Below, in pieces: positions 47,601 to 58,972 of a stretch of DNA of 64,000 bases (positions are counted from its first letter, which is position 1; each line of letters starts with the position of its first letter). The stretch covers positions 64,501 to 128,500 of the forward strand of contig LSRY02000038.1 of assembly GCA_001643675.2 (NCBI GenBank), in the 5' to 3' direction. This stretch comes from Monocercomonoides exilis. Taxonomy: Eukaryota > Preaxostyla > Oxymonadida > Polymastigidae. Under the pieces are notes generated by a model, which had not been told where the DNA came from, searched no databases, and saw only the letters and a list, made by a program, of their open reading frames with translations. The translations under genes were made by a program, and so were the position numbers.

Positions 47601-48069
47601 AGACATAAATGAAAGAGAAGAAGAAAGAAGAGAAGAAGAAAGAAGATTATATTACAGTGTTCCGCTGAGCGTGAGTGAAGTTGAAGAGGTTCGAGTGAAG
47701 ATGAGGCAGAAGATGCGAAAGAAAGCAGAAAAAGCGAAAAAAGCAGAACTTTTGCATTTTGTTGAGAGAGAAGCGATCGAATGCGAAAAGATGATGGCGC
47801 CGGCAGGATTCGACGGAGAAGACACAAAAAAGAGGGAAAAAGAAGGGAAAGAAGGGAAAGAAAGGGAAAAGAAGAAATTGGAAGGAAAGAGAAAGTGGGA
47901 CGAGGAGGACGAGGTGTTTGTGAGAGATTCGATGGAGTTTGTGATGAGTTGCACAGAAGAAATGAAGAAAGAGGAGAAGACGAAGAAATGCTCAGAGGGA
48001 AAGCTGGTGGAAGTGCTGAATTATCTGCGCGAGCTGAGAATTGAGTTGGAAGCAAAGCAAAGGAATTAA
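44680..48069 (+). CDS. ER-type HSP70 superfamily chaperone, GRP170/HYOU1-like
   Basis: Exon 1 (44680-44916) encodes a signal peptide (FLFLIACIALTCA) then FGIDFGTESVVVAE, the HSP70 phosphate-1 loop. Intron 44917-45024 (108 bp, donor GTGTTT, acceptor TTTATAG, phase 0). Exon 2 runs to TAA at 48067; total about 1093 residues. AIAVPDYFTQ and NQTQFVRTNEAASAWYA match HSP70 subdomain IA, and VLFVDVGDSHTTFSLVAF the phosphate-2 region in the GRP170 style. Large Ser, Glu/Lys and Asp insertions (for example 46228-46262 and 47210-47260) break up the fold. The C-terminal third is Lys/Glu-rich. There is no KDEL-type ending (AKQRN). GRP170 proteins act as nucleotide exchange factors and holdases for the ER HSP70 BiP; that role is inferred. 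The segment between the two N-terminal motifs is short for the family, so a cryptic exon could be missing. Confidence 0.8.
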
Positions 48070-48529
48070 TTTGCGAAGGGAAGAAAGAAAGGCATTTGAG
48101 GGAATTTATTGTTCTTTTTATTTTTACAAATCATTTCATTTCTTTATTTATTATTCACTCTCTCACTATTTATTTTTTTTCCTTCTGAAACTTACAAGAT
48201 ATGAATTAAATTATTGCGTACAATTTAAATATGTTTAAATATTCTGGCTGGTTCCCATGTAATTCATTCGTTGTTTCATCGGAAATAATTCTTGTGTTTT
48301 TTCAAAACCCGATTTTTTCTAAAAAAAATACCACTCGCTTTATTCAGTTCAGTGTTTCAGTTTGATATGGGGAATCTTATTTGATAAGAAATATATTTTT
48401 TTCTTCAAATATTATTTCTTTTTCTCTAAGATGAATGCTTTGAATTTCGAATTTCATTCAATAAAAAAGAATGGGCTGATAAAGATTTAAGCCTTTTCAA
48501 TCTCGATAAGGAGGAGTTCCGCCAGCAAA
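48070..48529. other. Intergenic, nothing recognised
   Basis: AT-rich spacer of about 460 bp between the GRP170-like and NTF2-like genes; it presumably holds the terminator of one and the promoter of the other, without recognisable motifs. Confidence 0.45.
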
Positions 48530-51147
48530 ATGGACCAATTAGCGGGCTGTAAATTCCTGGGCAAATATTGTCATTTGCTGGAAACAAGCCCAAATGATTT
48601 GCAACGGTTCTACACGGAAGATGCAGAGAAAATTGTGTTTTTGGATGGAAAAACAAGCATCTGCAAAAGCCCTCAGCAAATTCTGCAAGCAAATGAATCA
48701 TATACGAAATCTCAATTTCGGATAATTTCTTCGTCCTCAACAGCATTCATGAACTTTGTTTTTCTTCAATGTTCTGGATTTTGCATCGACCCAAATGCAA
48801 TTTCGAGGTATTTCGCTCACAGCTTTGTCCTGCGACAGATAAGCCAAAAAAAGCAGAATTACCGCTTGTTCAGAGAGATTCTTCACTTGGTACCGATGAA
48901 TCTGGTGAATGATGAAAAAGAATGTTTGCTTTTCTCGTGTTTTTCTTGAATTTATGCTTATGATTACCTTAAAAGTAATCAATATTTCTTTTGTTAGTCG
49001 CACTACAGCCGCATGATAATGCAATTGCTGCTGAAGAGAATAAAGAAAATTGTCATTTTCTTTCTCCTTCTGATGACAAATCAGAATTGGTATTAACACC
49101 TCCGTCTCCGAGCAGCTCGAGCCCCATTTCAACTACACCTCTGGATTCATGAGACAACTCACAAGAAGTTTCACCTGTTTTGAGCGATGATCTCGATCCT
49201 AATCCCTCAGCTGAATTATCTTCAACGTCACTTTTTCTTCTCAAAGACACGCCAAACCTCCCTGTATATTCTTGCGCTCTTTCATCTTCTCTTCCTTCTT
49301 CACATGAAGGCTATGCACTCCCGCCTGATTTGGCAGATGAGCCCGATTATTTCGGTAATCCTCGTCTTCATCACCCAGCCAACCACTCAGCTTCTCCTCT
49401 GTTGGACAGAATTTCAGAAGAATCACCTTCTTCCTCTTCGTCTACCTCTTCCATCTCTTCTTCTTCTTTTCCCATTTCTTCTCACTCTGTACTGTCAACA
49501 TTATCTGCATTATCATCCATTTCGCTTCGTTCTGATTTGACTTCTCTTCATTCATCATCAGACTGTTCAACAACTTCTTCTTCGAATTCTGTTGATTCTG
49601 GTTATTCTTCATTCTCTTCTGGCCCATCTCTTCTCCCTTTCCTGTCTGCATTTGATGAAAACTCCCAAACTATTCCTGTTCCATCCATTCCTTCATCCTC
49701 TTTATCCTCTTCTTCTCCTCAAAGCAATGCGTCCTCATCTCGCTCTGCTGCTTCCTCTCCTTCGCTTCATTCCATCTTTCCTCTTTCTTCGTCTCCTTCT
49801 CCTTCTCCCCAGACTTCTCTTTCTCTTTCTCCTTCTTTGATTTTGCCTCCTCCACCTCCTCCTATTCATCTTCTGGAAAAAATACAGATGACATGCAGCC
49901 AAAATATGCCAACGCTGCATCCTTTTCAAGAAACAACTACTTCAAATTCAAGAATTTCTTCTTCCACTTCATCTTCATCTCCTTCGTCAACCTCCTGCTC
50001 CATTTCTTTTAATGCACAGCAAACTGTTCCATCTTCAACGACAACATTCTCATTATCCTTATCTCCAACTATGTCAATACACTCACATCCTTCATCATTT
50101 GCTTCACAGACTTCTTTCAACTCATTCTCCAGCCAACAACCAAGACTTCATTCTGCAACTGTTTTTCAGCCAAATTTTGGAATGTCTTCTTGCACTGTCA
50201 TCAATTCTTCTTCATCTTCTTCATTTCCTTCTCTTCTCTCACATCCACAAGCAATTTAGCCAAACTCTTCAACATCTTCCTAATCCTCAACAACGGGTGA
50301 TGAGCTGAGCCGCAAGATCTTCTTCAGGGCACCTGTTGGCTCGCGAAGGGCGAAGACAGAAGTGATGCGAGCAGCACTTGATGATTTTCTGAGGAAGCTC
50401 TATCCAGCAGTGTACGAGGCGTTTGACGCAGAGGTTGAGAGGATGCTGTATGAGACGCAGAAGACGAGGATGTTTCTGGAGAGAATTGGAAGAGAAGGAG
50501 CGGAGAGATGTGAGGGAGAGATGAAGGAGATTGGAGAAGTCAATGAAGGAATTAGAATCAGAGATAAAGATGGAGATGGAAGAAGAGGAAGTGAGAAAGA
50601 AGAAAGGGAAAAAGAGGAGAGAGAAGAAAAAGAAGAAGAAAATGGAAAGTGGAATAATGAGGGGGAAATTTTTTGTGGAGCAGAGGTAGTTTCATATGTT
50701 GATGGTGGAAGAAATGTTGATGCAAATTCAAAAAGTGCAGAAAGAAGGGAAGAAGACAAAGAAGAAGATTATGCGAATGATGATAAGTTGAAGAGTAATG
50801 AAATCTTCCTCGAAAATGCAGTGAAAACAGAAAAAGAAAAAGAAGATTATGAAGAATCATTTGTTAATCCAGATAATCCTCAATCCTTTTGCTTTGTACC
50901 ATGCCTTTCATCTACAACATCTTTTTCTGTCTCTTCATCATCTCAATCAGCATCTTGTGAGACAGATGCTGTTTTATCTTCCTCAGCAATCACTCCAGTC
51001 GACTCTGAAGTTACTGTTTGCAGGCAGAGGAAAAAGCGCCAAATGGGAATAATTCGCTTCCATCTCATTCTTCTGCATCTGCTCTCCCCATTTCAGCATG
51101 CTCTTTCCCACCTAAACTTTCTCCAATGCTTTTTGCTCCTTCATTGA
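48530..51147 (+). pseudogene. NTF2-domain (G3BP-like) Ser-rich protein, with in-frame stops
   Basis: The ATG at 48530 starts an NTF2-like domain of about 125 residues (FLGKYCHLLETSPNDLQRFY near the start, FAHSFVLRQI near the end), the arrangement of G3BP/Ras-GAP-binding proteins of stress granules. Intron 48939-48997 (59 bp, donor GTTTTT, acceptor TTGTTAG, phase 1) joins a long Ser/Pro-rich region in one frame from 48998. That frame is interrupted by TGA (49150-49152), TAG (50257-50259) and TAA (50281-50283), yet continues in the same frame past each, through KIFFRAPVGSRRAKTEVMRA and FLRKLYPAVYEAFDAEVERM to an acidic region ending at 51147. Missed introns, decay and sequence error are all possible. 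No RRM, the usual G3BP partner domain, was recognised. The gene may still produce the NTF2 part. Confidence 0.6.
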
Positions 51148-51963
51148 ATTTGTCACCATCATCAACTCCTTCTTCTTCTTCTTCTTCGACTTCCTGTTCC
51201 ATCCGCTCCCCGCTGATTGAGCGTGTGTTTGTTGCATGCCAATCTGATTGTCACGATGCGACACAGCTCAACTGCACAATGGCTTTTCGACAAGGTGAAG
51301 CAGGTGTGTTTGAACGGAATTCTATTCCATCTGGAGCACATGATGACGACAAAGCAGGGATCGAAGGAATACAAGAACAAGAATAAAAAGAAGAAGAAGA
51401 AGAATATGTTGGAAGAAAACAGAGGCCTGCTGCAAAAAATGGGGAAGGAGGAGATGATTGTGAAGAGCATGTGTGGAACGGAGGAAGCAGAAAGGATGAC
51501 AGATGCAATGGATCAGATAAGTTCGGTGAATTTGCAGCGCAACAGCACTTTTCCTTCGGAACCAATCACATTATCGAAATCACATGTAAATGCATGTTCA
51601 AATGAACATGACATCACTCACAATTCCATTTCAAATTCCGCTTCTTCTTCTTTTCTTCAAATTAATCTCCCTCCTTCCATTTCCAGCAGCTACCAAAACG
51701 GTCTTTTGCAAAACTCAACAATCAGTTCATTTGCACTTCCCGGTACATGTATGTGTATTCTCCCTTCTACCGCACATTCACAGCAATCCTTGTCCATTGG
51801 TTTGACAAACAATTCTCTTTTGTTTTCTTCTCATTCACAGACATTATTGTCACCATCATCTAATTCTTCATTAATCGCTCAATCTCCTTTGCTTCCGCAA
51901 AGTTCTACTGTTTTTCAGCCTTTTCCTTTTCATCGATCTCAGCAGAATGTTCATTTGTTGTGA
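51018..51963 (+). other. Continuing Ser-rich coding signal, possible 3' exons of the NTF2-like gene
   Basis: An acceptor-like TACTGTTTGCAG ends near 51021, after which a different frame is open (SFPPKLSPMLFAPSLNLS) to about 51386. An overlapping frame from 51217 to the TGA at 51963 reads TAQWLFDKVKQVCLNGILFH and then a Ser/Gln-rich tail. Composition and direction match the upstream gene, so these are probably its last exons, but I could not place the junctions with confidence. Confidence 0.35.
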
Positions 51964-52907
51964 ATGGAGATTTGTCCTCTCTCACATTATATATGTCTTG
52001 CTTTTCAGTTGTTTTTTCGATCTATTTTCGTGAAATTCTGGTTCTTTCATGAAAATTTATTGATTTTTTTATCTTTGCAATATGTATTCTTTTTGATAAA
52101 AAAATAATCTATTTTTTGAAATGAAACAACAAAGTCAATTTATTCAGTGTGCATTTTTCTTTTCTGTTGTTTTGAAAATTGCGATTAAAAAGACTTCGAA
52201 TGTTCATGATAAACTATTATTCTTTTGTTTTTGTTTAATACTGTTTTTGCAGAAGGCGTCTGTTTTATGAAAACAAACTTTTGAATTGCAACTTTTCGTT
52301 TGTTGTAATCTTTGTTTTTTCTGTTTTCTATTCATTTGCCATTTTGGCTTATAAGCACATGAAATAGTTTTTTCGTATGCTATTTTTATCTTTTAGCATC
52401 CCAGTTTTTATTTGTGCAGTCAATTAAAAATGCATTTTACAAATAGTTGTCTGATTTCTTTTTTTATTTTCACTTCTGAGCGTTTATTTGCTTTCTTTGC
52501 TATCAATATTTCGTTTCAGTTCAATACTTTTTCAATGCACTGTTTTCTTTTACATTTTTGTTATTGTTTTTGTTAATTTCTGTTCTGCTTATTGTCTTAT
52601 GCAGCATCGTTTTTTAACAAATGTGGTAAGTGTTTGTTTTGTTTAATTCAAAGACAATTTGTTCATCTGGCGAATGAAATGACCTTGTGGAAAAGTGGTT
52701 TATGTGGATATGTTTGTGTATTCATTGCTTCATACAGATCATTATTTTCAACATCTTCATTGTATTGTTTGCATGTTCTTTTCTTTTTATCTAATAATAA
52801 TCTCAACAAGATGAGCCAGGCAGTTTTTGATTTTTCTGTTTAAAACTCTATCTTTTATTTGGAATTAAAAAAAAAACTAAACTGACTTTTGTTGTGTTTG
52901 ATCATCA
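51964..52907. other. Intergenic, nothing recognised
   Basis: T-rich spacer between convergent coding signals. A short plus-strand open stretch (52592-52843) has no recognisable domain. Confidence 0.45.
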
Positions 52908-54305
52908 TCAAATTTTCTGTTTGCTCAAAGACGTGTCGCTATTTGAGGAAAGTGACAAAGGCGATTTTCGCGTTCCAACAATTTGTTCAAGCATTTGTGC
53001 TCCTTTCATGTTTTCTTTGCCAACAGCAGGGAATTGACCATCCGATCCAGAGGCAGAAGACGTCGAAGCGGTTCGTTCTCCCATCATTGACTTCGGTGAA
53101 TACAATGAAAATTATTTGTCCATTTTCGAATCAGTTGAAGATCCTCCTCCAGAAAGCATTGGAGAGCTCAACACTTCTGTTTTCGATTGCAGTTCTGGTG
53201 CGCTTATTGTCAGAGGAGTCTTCTTTTTCTGCTGGGACTCCATTGATGCTCGCCTCGTCAACAACGAATTCAAGTTGATTTCTGAAAGATTATTGCTCCT
53301 TGGATTTGAAGTGTGAAGAGAATTCCACTTGTCGCTCTTCGAATTATTGCTTTGAATGCTTTCTCCATTCTCTTCATGAGCAGATGCCAAGCCAGCATCT
53401 TCCCAGTGATCGATTTTGTTGCTGTAGAGGCTGTCAAAAGACATCATTTCATGATGATCTTTTAACTCGATATTTTTTGTGAACTCATCCTCTTCATCTT
53501 CTTCTCTCAGAAGCCTGCGAATAACACTTTGCATCTTATTCTTCGGCACATCAAGCATCGTTTGATATGCCCTCATCCAGTTCTTAACCGCTCTTTAGGT
53601 GAAATAGATAAAAACTGAAACCTGCAAAACAGTTAGAGGTTTGAGCAACAATGAAATAATGCACACAACAGCTGCAATTTTTTCATCGCACTGCTTGTTC
53701 AAAATTTCAAGAAATAAATGATTGCTCTCTTTGCGCCATACAATATTGGCGCTGGGCAGTTGAACGTCAAATACTGAATGTTTGACATGTAATCAGGATC
53801 TTGTGGTCGGGAAGATATGTTCGAAAGATAAAGATGGCGCGTCATCAGTGAAATAGTCGCAAGAACCTCCAACATCGATGTCGAGTGCAGTATTTGGTCT
53901 TTGGTGTCCAACACTTCGCCCACACTTCCATCTGGCTGAGTTTCGTTCTTTGTCGTAATTATGAAAAAATCCGTGCTGATGTCAGCTGTCTCCCAGATCT
54001 CCATGCTTGACGTCGACTGGTGAATATCGCCGAGTATTGTGGCCAAATTGTCTGACGTCTCCTCAAGCATCTTCAGCAGATCCTTCTTCTGAATCATTTC
54101 TGACGGCCAACTGTCGAAAACAGGCGGATCGGTGAAGTTGTATCTCTGATCATACACACAAATAAGTTGTATCCGATCGTCGCTGAGCGGGCTGTGTGGG
54201 ACGACAAGTCACACTCGTTCCTCAGAATATCCAGATTGTTCTGATACGAATTCGTCATTTTTAATTCCTCCTTCTCAAACGATCATAAATGAAGAATGCG
54301 TTTTC
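52908..54305 (-). pseudogene. Unrecognised gene with acidic Ser-rich C-terminus, disrupted
   Basis: Minus strand. From the 5' side, DEFVSEQSGYSEERV, TGA (near 54209), then LSDDRIQLICVYDQRYNFTD and VFDSWPSEMIQKKDLLKMLE through SNIQYLT. The frame shifts near 53770 into SNHLFLEILNKQCDEKIAAV and LLLKPLTVLQ, meets a TAA near 53595, and continues AVKNWMRAYQTMLDVPKNK, then a Ser/Lys tail to TAA at 53112-53114. The same frame goes on past that stop to 52908 (SPKSMMGERTASTSSASG). The body looks like a genuine conserved helical protein but I do not recognise it. Interruptions may be introns, decay or errors. Confidence 0.45.
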
Positions 54306-54310
54306 CCAGC

Positions 54311-57300
54311 GATCAATTGCCATAATTTTATATCTGATAATTTGAAAAAAATGGCGATTGTTGATGAAAGCAATTAATATGTCGAGCCGCAATTAGCGCC
54401 CATATCCAACGTGTCATTGGTGAAGTGAATATTAATAAACAATTAAAATTTGCCTTTTTTTGTCAGTTAGTGGACAGTGGTGAATTGATCAACTGAAGAG
54501 TGAACCACAATTATTTTTCAATCAGAAAAAATTCTCCGGAATCAATGTTGGAAATCCAGCGATAACTTTGATGGGAATATAGTCACCTGTTAATCAATGA
54601 AGAAGTTGTGAACTTTCTTTCCTTTGTGTTTGTGTTTTGAAAGGGATTAATTTTGTGAATGATTTTTCAAGTTTCGTGTGTGGAAAAGGATTTCCTTGAG
54701 ATTTACTTCGATTTTCTGCCTTTGCTGGACATAAATGTGTCGTGAAAACGCAAGGTGATAAAACAATTGAAGTTCACTTTTTGAATTGTATTATATATGA
54801 TATATCGGGCAAATATCGTTATCCTTTAATTTGCAAGAATGAATGATGACAGCAGAATAATAAGAAGCCACAAAGAGCCATCTGAGTATCAAGTTCCGCT
54901 GCCACTTCTGAAAAAGTGCGTCATGAAGCGTTCACGGAAACACAGAAAAATGGGGTAATTTTGTCACTCATTCGCGCGAAAGCTCTTCTTCAAAGAAGCA
55001 GTTTGCTTTATTCCTCAAAGTCTTTTTGCTCATGAACAATTTTGAACCATTTTGAACAGAGATGCAAGGATTTGAAGAATTCCAGTGGAGGGAAAAGAGA
55101 ATCCAAATGCAGTAAAAAGATGAGATTTGCAAAAAAAACAGCCAATTCCAACAAATCATTTTCCTGAAGAAGATCAGGAGAATGAAAACGCATATTTTCT
55201 GAGGAAAACGACTGAAATCAAGACTTTAATCAGAAAAAGATAACATAAGCCCATGTACAAATTAAATCAACTCTCTCATTTTCATTCGAGAGAATGAAGA
55301 ATAACACTGCAAAGCTATGGAATGCTGGAAATGCGGTCAACAAACCAAACTTGAATAGGACACATGCAGAAGCGGTTGAATAATGCAAAGGCATTCACAT
55401 TTGCTGGCTTCATCCAATGTTTCCGAATCGAAAACGGAGTTCCAAGGAAGAAAAAGCTATTTAGGAAGATTCACTTCAATTTCTATGCAACAAGTTCTCG
55501 GTGAAGCAGACTTGGGCACAAAATGTGTCAAAAAAAGGTGGTGAATGCTGAGTAGAGCAGAGATAAGCGAAAAAGATGAGGTACAGAATGAGCCAAGTTG
55601 ATGTGGTGTGTGAGGAGCAATTTTTCAGCGAAGTTTCAATAAGAGCAACTGAACGCGGCTGTCAACGAACAATAGAATTTCATTTTCACTTTTGAAAAAG
55701 CCAATGTTTGTGACTGAAAAAGAGCGAAGGCTGCAGAGAGTGGTGGAGAAAGAGAGGAGAAGCAGAGTTTGAGCTTTCTTGATTGAAGCAGAATTGAAAG
55801 GAACGGTCTGAACGAATAAAAACCGGTGAAATTGTTATAATTATTAACATTCACCAAAAGATTCAAAAGTTTACACTTTCAAATCTGATGCATCTATTTC
55901 ATATGAAACAGCCAAGATATCTCGTATATTTGATATTATTGATATGATTAAAATGATTGAAATGATGAATGGATCGTTTGAATGAGCTCTCTCATTGTGC
56001 AGTGAGAGATGCACAGAATAATCCATCCAAATGAGCTGACTGTGAAGCAGATGGAATGAAAGTGGAGGCAAGAGAAAAATAGAACAGTCACAGAGGCAGA
56101 AGAAAATTTATATATGAGAAAAAATGAAGAGGAAGAAGAGAAGTTGCACATGAATCCATCATTCAATCATCGTAAATGTCTGAAGAATTCACGGAGAGAC
56201 TTTTAATTTCTTTGTATTGGTGTTTCCAACAGAAGAATTTAAATTGGCCTCGATGACGTTGGTCCTAATGACAATAATTGCAAATGACGATAAGATTATT
56301 GTGACTTCATCATAAAAATCGCAGAATAATGAGAAACAGAAAATGTGCTCATCGAAGATAATGACGCTGTCTTTGAGGCATTCTGAGAGAGTCATGTGAG
56401 AAATGATTTGAAAAGGCAGAGTTTTCTTCTGATGATTGCTCCGTTTAAAAAACAGAAGGATTGAGGAGAAAATTCGAAAGGACATTCATTTTTTAAATGT
56501 TCTTGTTTCAAGATGTGGTCAGTGAGTTAAAAGAAGAACTTTCGAGTTTGGTCAAAGAAGATTGGATTCGTGCAAAAGGAAGTCTTGGACAAAGAATCAG
56601 AATGTCTTTCGCTTTCTTCATTCTTTTTGTTCGGCATTAGAATTGTCAGATTTATTTCTTCCGGATTCTTTGGAAAATTGAAGAAAAGTGTAATTGGTTT
56701 GCTTACTCTTGAATGCCGCTCATTGCAATTGTTCTTTTTGAATTTCTCATCGAATCACCATTCAAATGAAATAAAAAGGATTTTTCAAGTGAAAAGCATT
56801 TGATCAGTCTCAAACGAAAATGCTTGTTTCAGTTATTGTTGATGCTCCACCAATCATGAAACGCGCATCTTTGGTGGTTGAGATAGCCTTTAAGCATTTG
56901 TGTAATTTGCTTATTTCGAGATGAAACAAGTTTGTTGTATCGTTCTGTATTTTGCTCTATTTTTGCTTTGAATCGCCAGTTCTTTCTGATTATTGATTTA
57001 TCAATTCCTTCATTTTCAATAATCTCATGAGTCATCTTGGAAATAAAGGTCAGACAAGAAAATGACTAATATAAAATGCATGGCGAACAAATAATCTGTG
57101 TTCTTTTCTTTGAACTTTATTCGCTTTGATAAAAGAATGAATAATTCTTTTCGTTTTTTGTAATTAGGTTGTTCGAAAGTTATCATTCTCTCTTCAGTCA
57201 ATTTCAATTTTTTGTGAAATTTATTTGCTCAACTCCAAACCAAGTTTGAATGCGAATCATGCAACAAAAAGAAAAAAAAAATGTTTAATTTTTCTTCTTG

Positions 57301-57311
57301 ATTTCCTGTTG
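54311..57311. other. Long intergenic region, nothing recognised
   Basis: 3 kb without a supportable gene. Scattered short open stretches on both strands. 56557-56605 resembles 37220-37275, and the surrounding text has the same GAAGAAAA/TGATTGAAA style as 36.8-37.3 kb, so part may be an old dispersed repeat. Confidence 0.4.
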
Positions 57312-57425
57312 GTTTGATCAAAGAGAAACAAAAACATTTGCTTTTCTGTCCTTTTCCATCCAAGATCACTGGCTTTGGCGAACATTCTTTTTTTCACACT
57401 AATTATTATAAAGCGAAGCAATTGG
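57312..57425 (+). promoter_or_regulatory. Conserved upstream block, type A (copy 6)
   Basis: Starts GTTTGATCAAAGAGAAACAA and ends AGCGAAGCAATTGG; nearly the same as the block upstream of copy 3 and close to that of copy 4. It ends 109 bp before the copy 6 ATG. Confidence 0.6.
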
Positions 57426-57533
57426 TTTTGAGTTTGTTATTTTTTCATTTTACAGAGCTATCAACGAAGTTTCAATTTGTCTTTTATTTCGTTAAGCGAC
57501 GAAAAATATAGAACAATTTGAGAAATTATTGCT

Positions 57534-58972
57534 ATGAATAATATGAGCTCATATAATGCTGATGAGTACACTGGGGCAATTCTGGAGTTGTCCAGAAAAG
57601 AAAAGTTTTCTAGTTTGAAAACATTCATTTGAATTTTCTGATTATAATGATAATTTTGCTTTGAAGAATTATTTTCTGAACTTGAAAGATGCAACGAAGA
57701 TGCTCAGGAGCAGAAAATAGTTGAATTGAATGAAATAATTGATGAAATGAATGAAGAATTATTTAAATCCGTTTTTGCGAAAGATCTTTTGTACAAAATA
57801 CTCCAAATGATTGATGAAAATAAGCTGCCTTTGGTAAATGCTATTTTGTTGATGAAGAACATCGGGTATAACAATGTCACAAGAAATTTTAGGAGATTGA
57901 GGTTTTATTTATCTTCGCAGAGTTTCATAATTGATAAGATGATTTCTGAAGAAGAGAAAAAAAAAGAAGGGAAAAATGAAAAGCTTCTTGTAGACCTTTG
58001 CGAATGCTATTTTTTTCTCAGTTACGACTTCACTTCGGAAATGCTTTCTATTTGTGTGCCTCGTCTTCTGAAAGCTGCAATGAACAAGGAGGAAAGCAAA
58101 GGATCACAAAAAGAAGTGGAAATTGCATTATTGGCTTTGAGCTGCATAAGTGAAAATCGTGTATGAGTGTTTATGTTTTTCTTTTGATGTTATTATAATA
58201 TTTTTTATGTTTTCAGAAAGTGCCTGAAGAACTGTGTTTGAATGAAATCAGAGAGATCATCAAATATCATCAGAAGCATCACAACCTAACATCACTTGCT
58301 TATCAGTCTGCTTGGCAGTTTTTGATTTGCAGATTGTTCTATGATAGAAGCTTGGAAGATGTTATTTTGAATAAACTGCAGTTTGAGAGAGAAGCAATTT
58401 CAGAACTGGAAGAGCTGACGAAATGCATTGATTGGAAGAAAAATGAAGATAAATTGAAGGAAATGGAAGAAGAAAATCTTTTGGAGAAATGGATCACAAC
58501 TCTGAATATTTATTTTAAAGAGTGCCAAATACAAAAAAAAGAGCATGTCGTTCTCATTGAGTGCATTATTCAGATACTTCAAGCAGCAAAGGATAATCAC
58601 AGAGAAATTGAGGAGAGATGCACTAAATTACTGAGATCTGTATCTTATAACGCTACTGTGGAGATTGAGGATTTGTTGAAAAGTGGAGCTGTATATATGG
58701 CTTTGGTAGAAATTGTCCGATTTGATTTTATGAAAACATCAGTTGAGGATTATTTGCAATTTTTCGAAAATATTTGTGAAAGGTTGAAGAAGGTGAATAA
58801 AAAAGAAAACGAAGAAACAAAACGAAAAGAAACGAAAAGAAAGGTGTTTGACAGGTTGGAAGAAGAAGGATATGAAGATGGCATTATCAGTTTGCGTTAT
58901 TGTTTTTTTAAAGGGATATTTGGTGGTTATGTTTCGATTCAATATATTGAAGATTATTTTGTTCATTGCTGA
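57534..58972 (+). CDS. Paralogous family copy 6, intact, three exons
   Basis: The ATG at 57534 starts MNNMSSYNADEYTGAIL, as in copy 3. Exons 57534-57612, 57667-58160 and 58217-58972 (stop TGA) join in phase to 442 residues. Intron 1 is 57613-57666 (54 bp, donor GTTTGAAAAC, acceptor GCTTTGAAG, phase 1) and contains stops. Intron 2 is 58161-58216 (56 bp, donor GTATGAG, acceptor TTTTCAG, phase 0). Motifs are MKNIGYNN, LCECYFFL, SICVPRLLK, NEIREIIKYHQKHHN and EEEGYEDGI. Same exon lengths as copy 4 for exons 2 and 3. Soluble, helical, Lys/Glu-rich; function unknown. Confidence 0.8.

Noticed and set aside
45163-47954. Minus-strand open stretches under the GRP170-like gene
   Set aside because: Shadows of a GC-rich, low-complexity coding region with recognisable HSP70 motifs on the plus strand.
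1806-49152. TGA reassigned to Trp or Cys
   Set aside because: The family copies 1, 2, 3, 4, 6 and 7 all terminate at an aligned TGA, and the 2.4-kb S41 and 3.0-kb GRP170-like frames contain no internal TGA while using TGG and TGC/TGT normally. Full reassignment would have put TGA in them.
50257-53114. TAA/TAG read as Gln, as reported for some oxymonads
   Set aside because: The long S41 and GRP170-like frames encode Gln only with CAA/CAG, and both end in TAA at natural C-termini. The interrupted genes also contain TGA and frameshifts, so decay, missed introns or errors explain them better.
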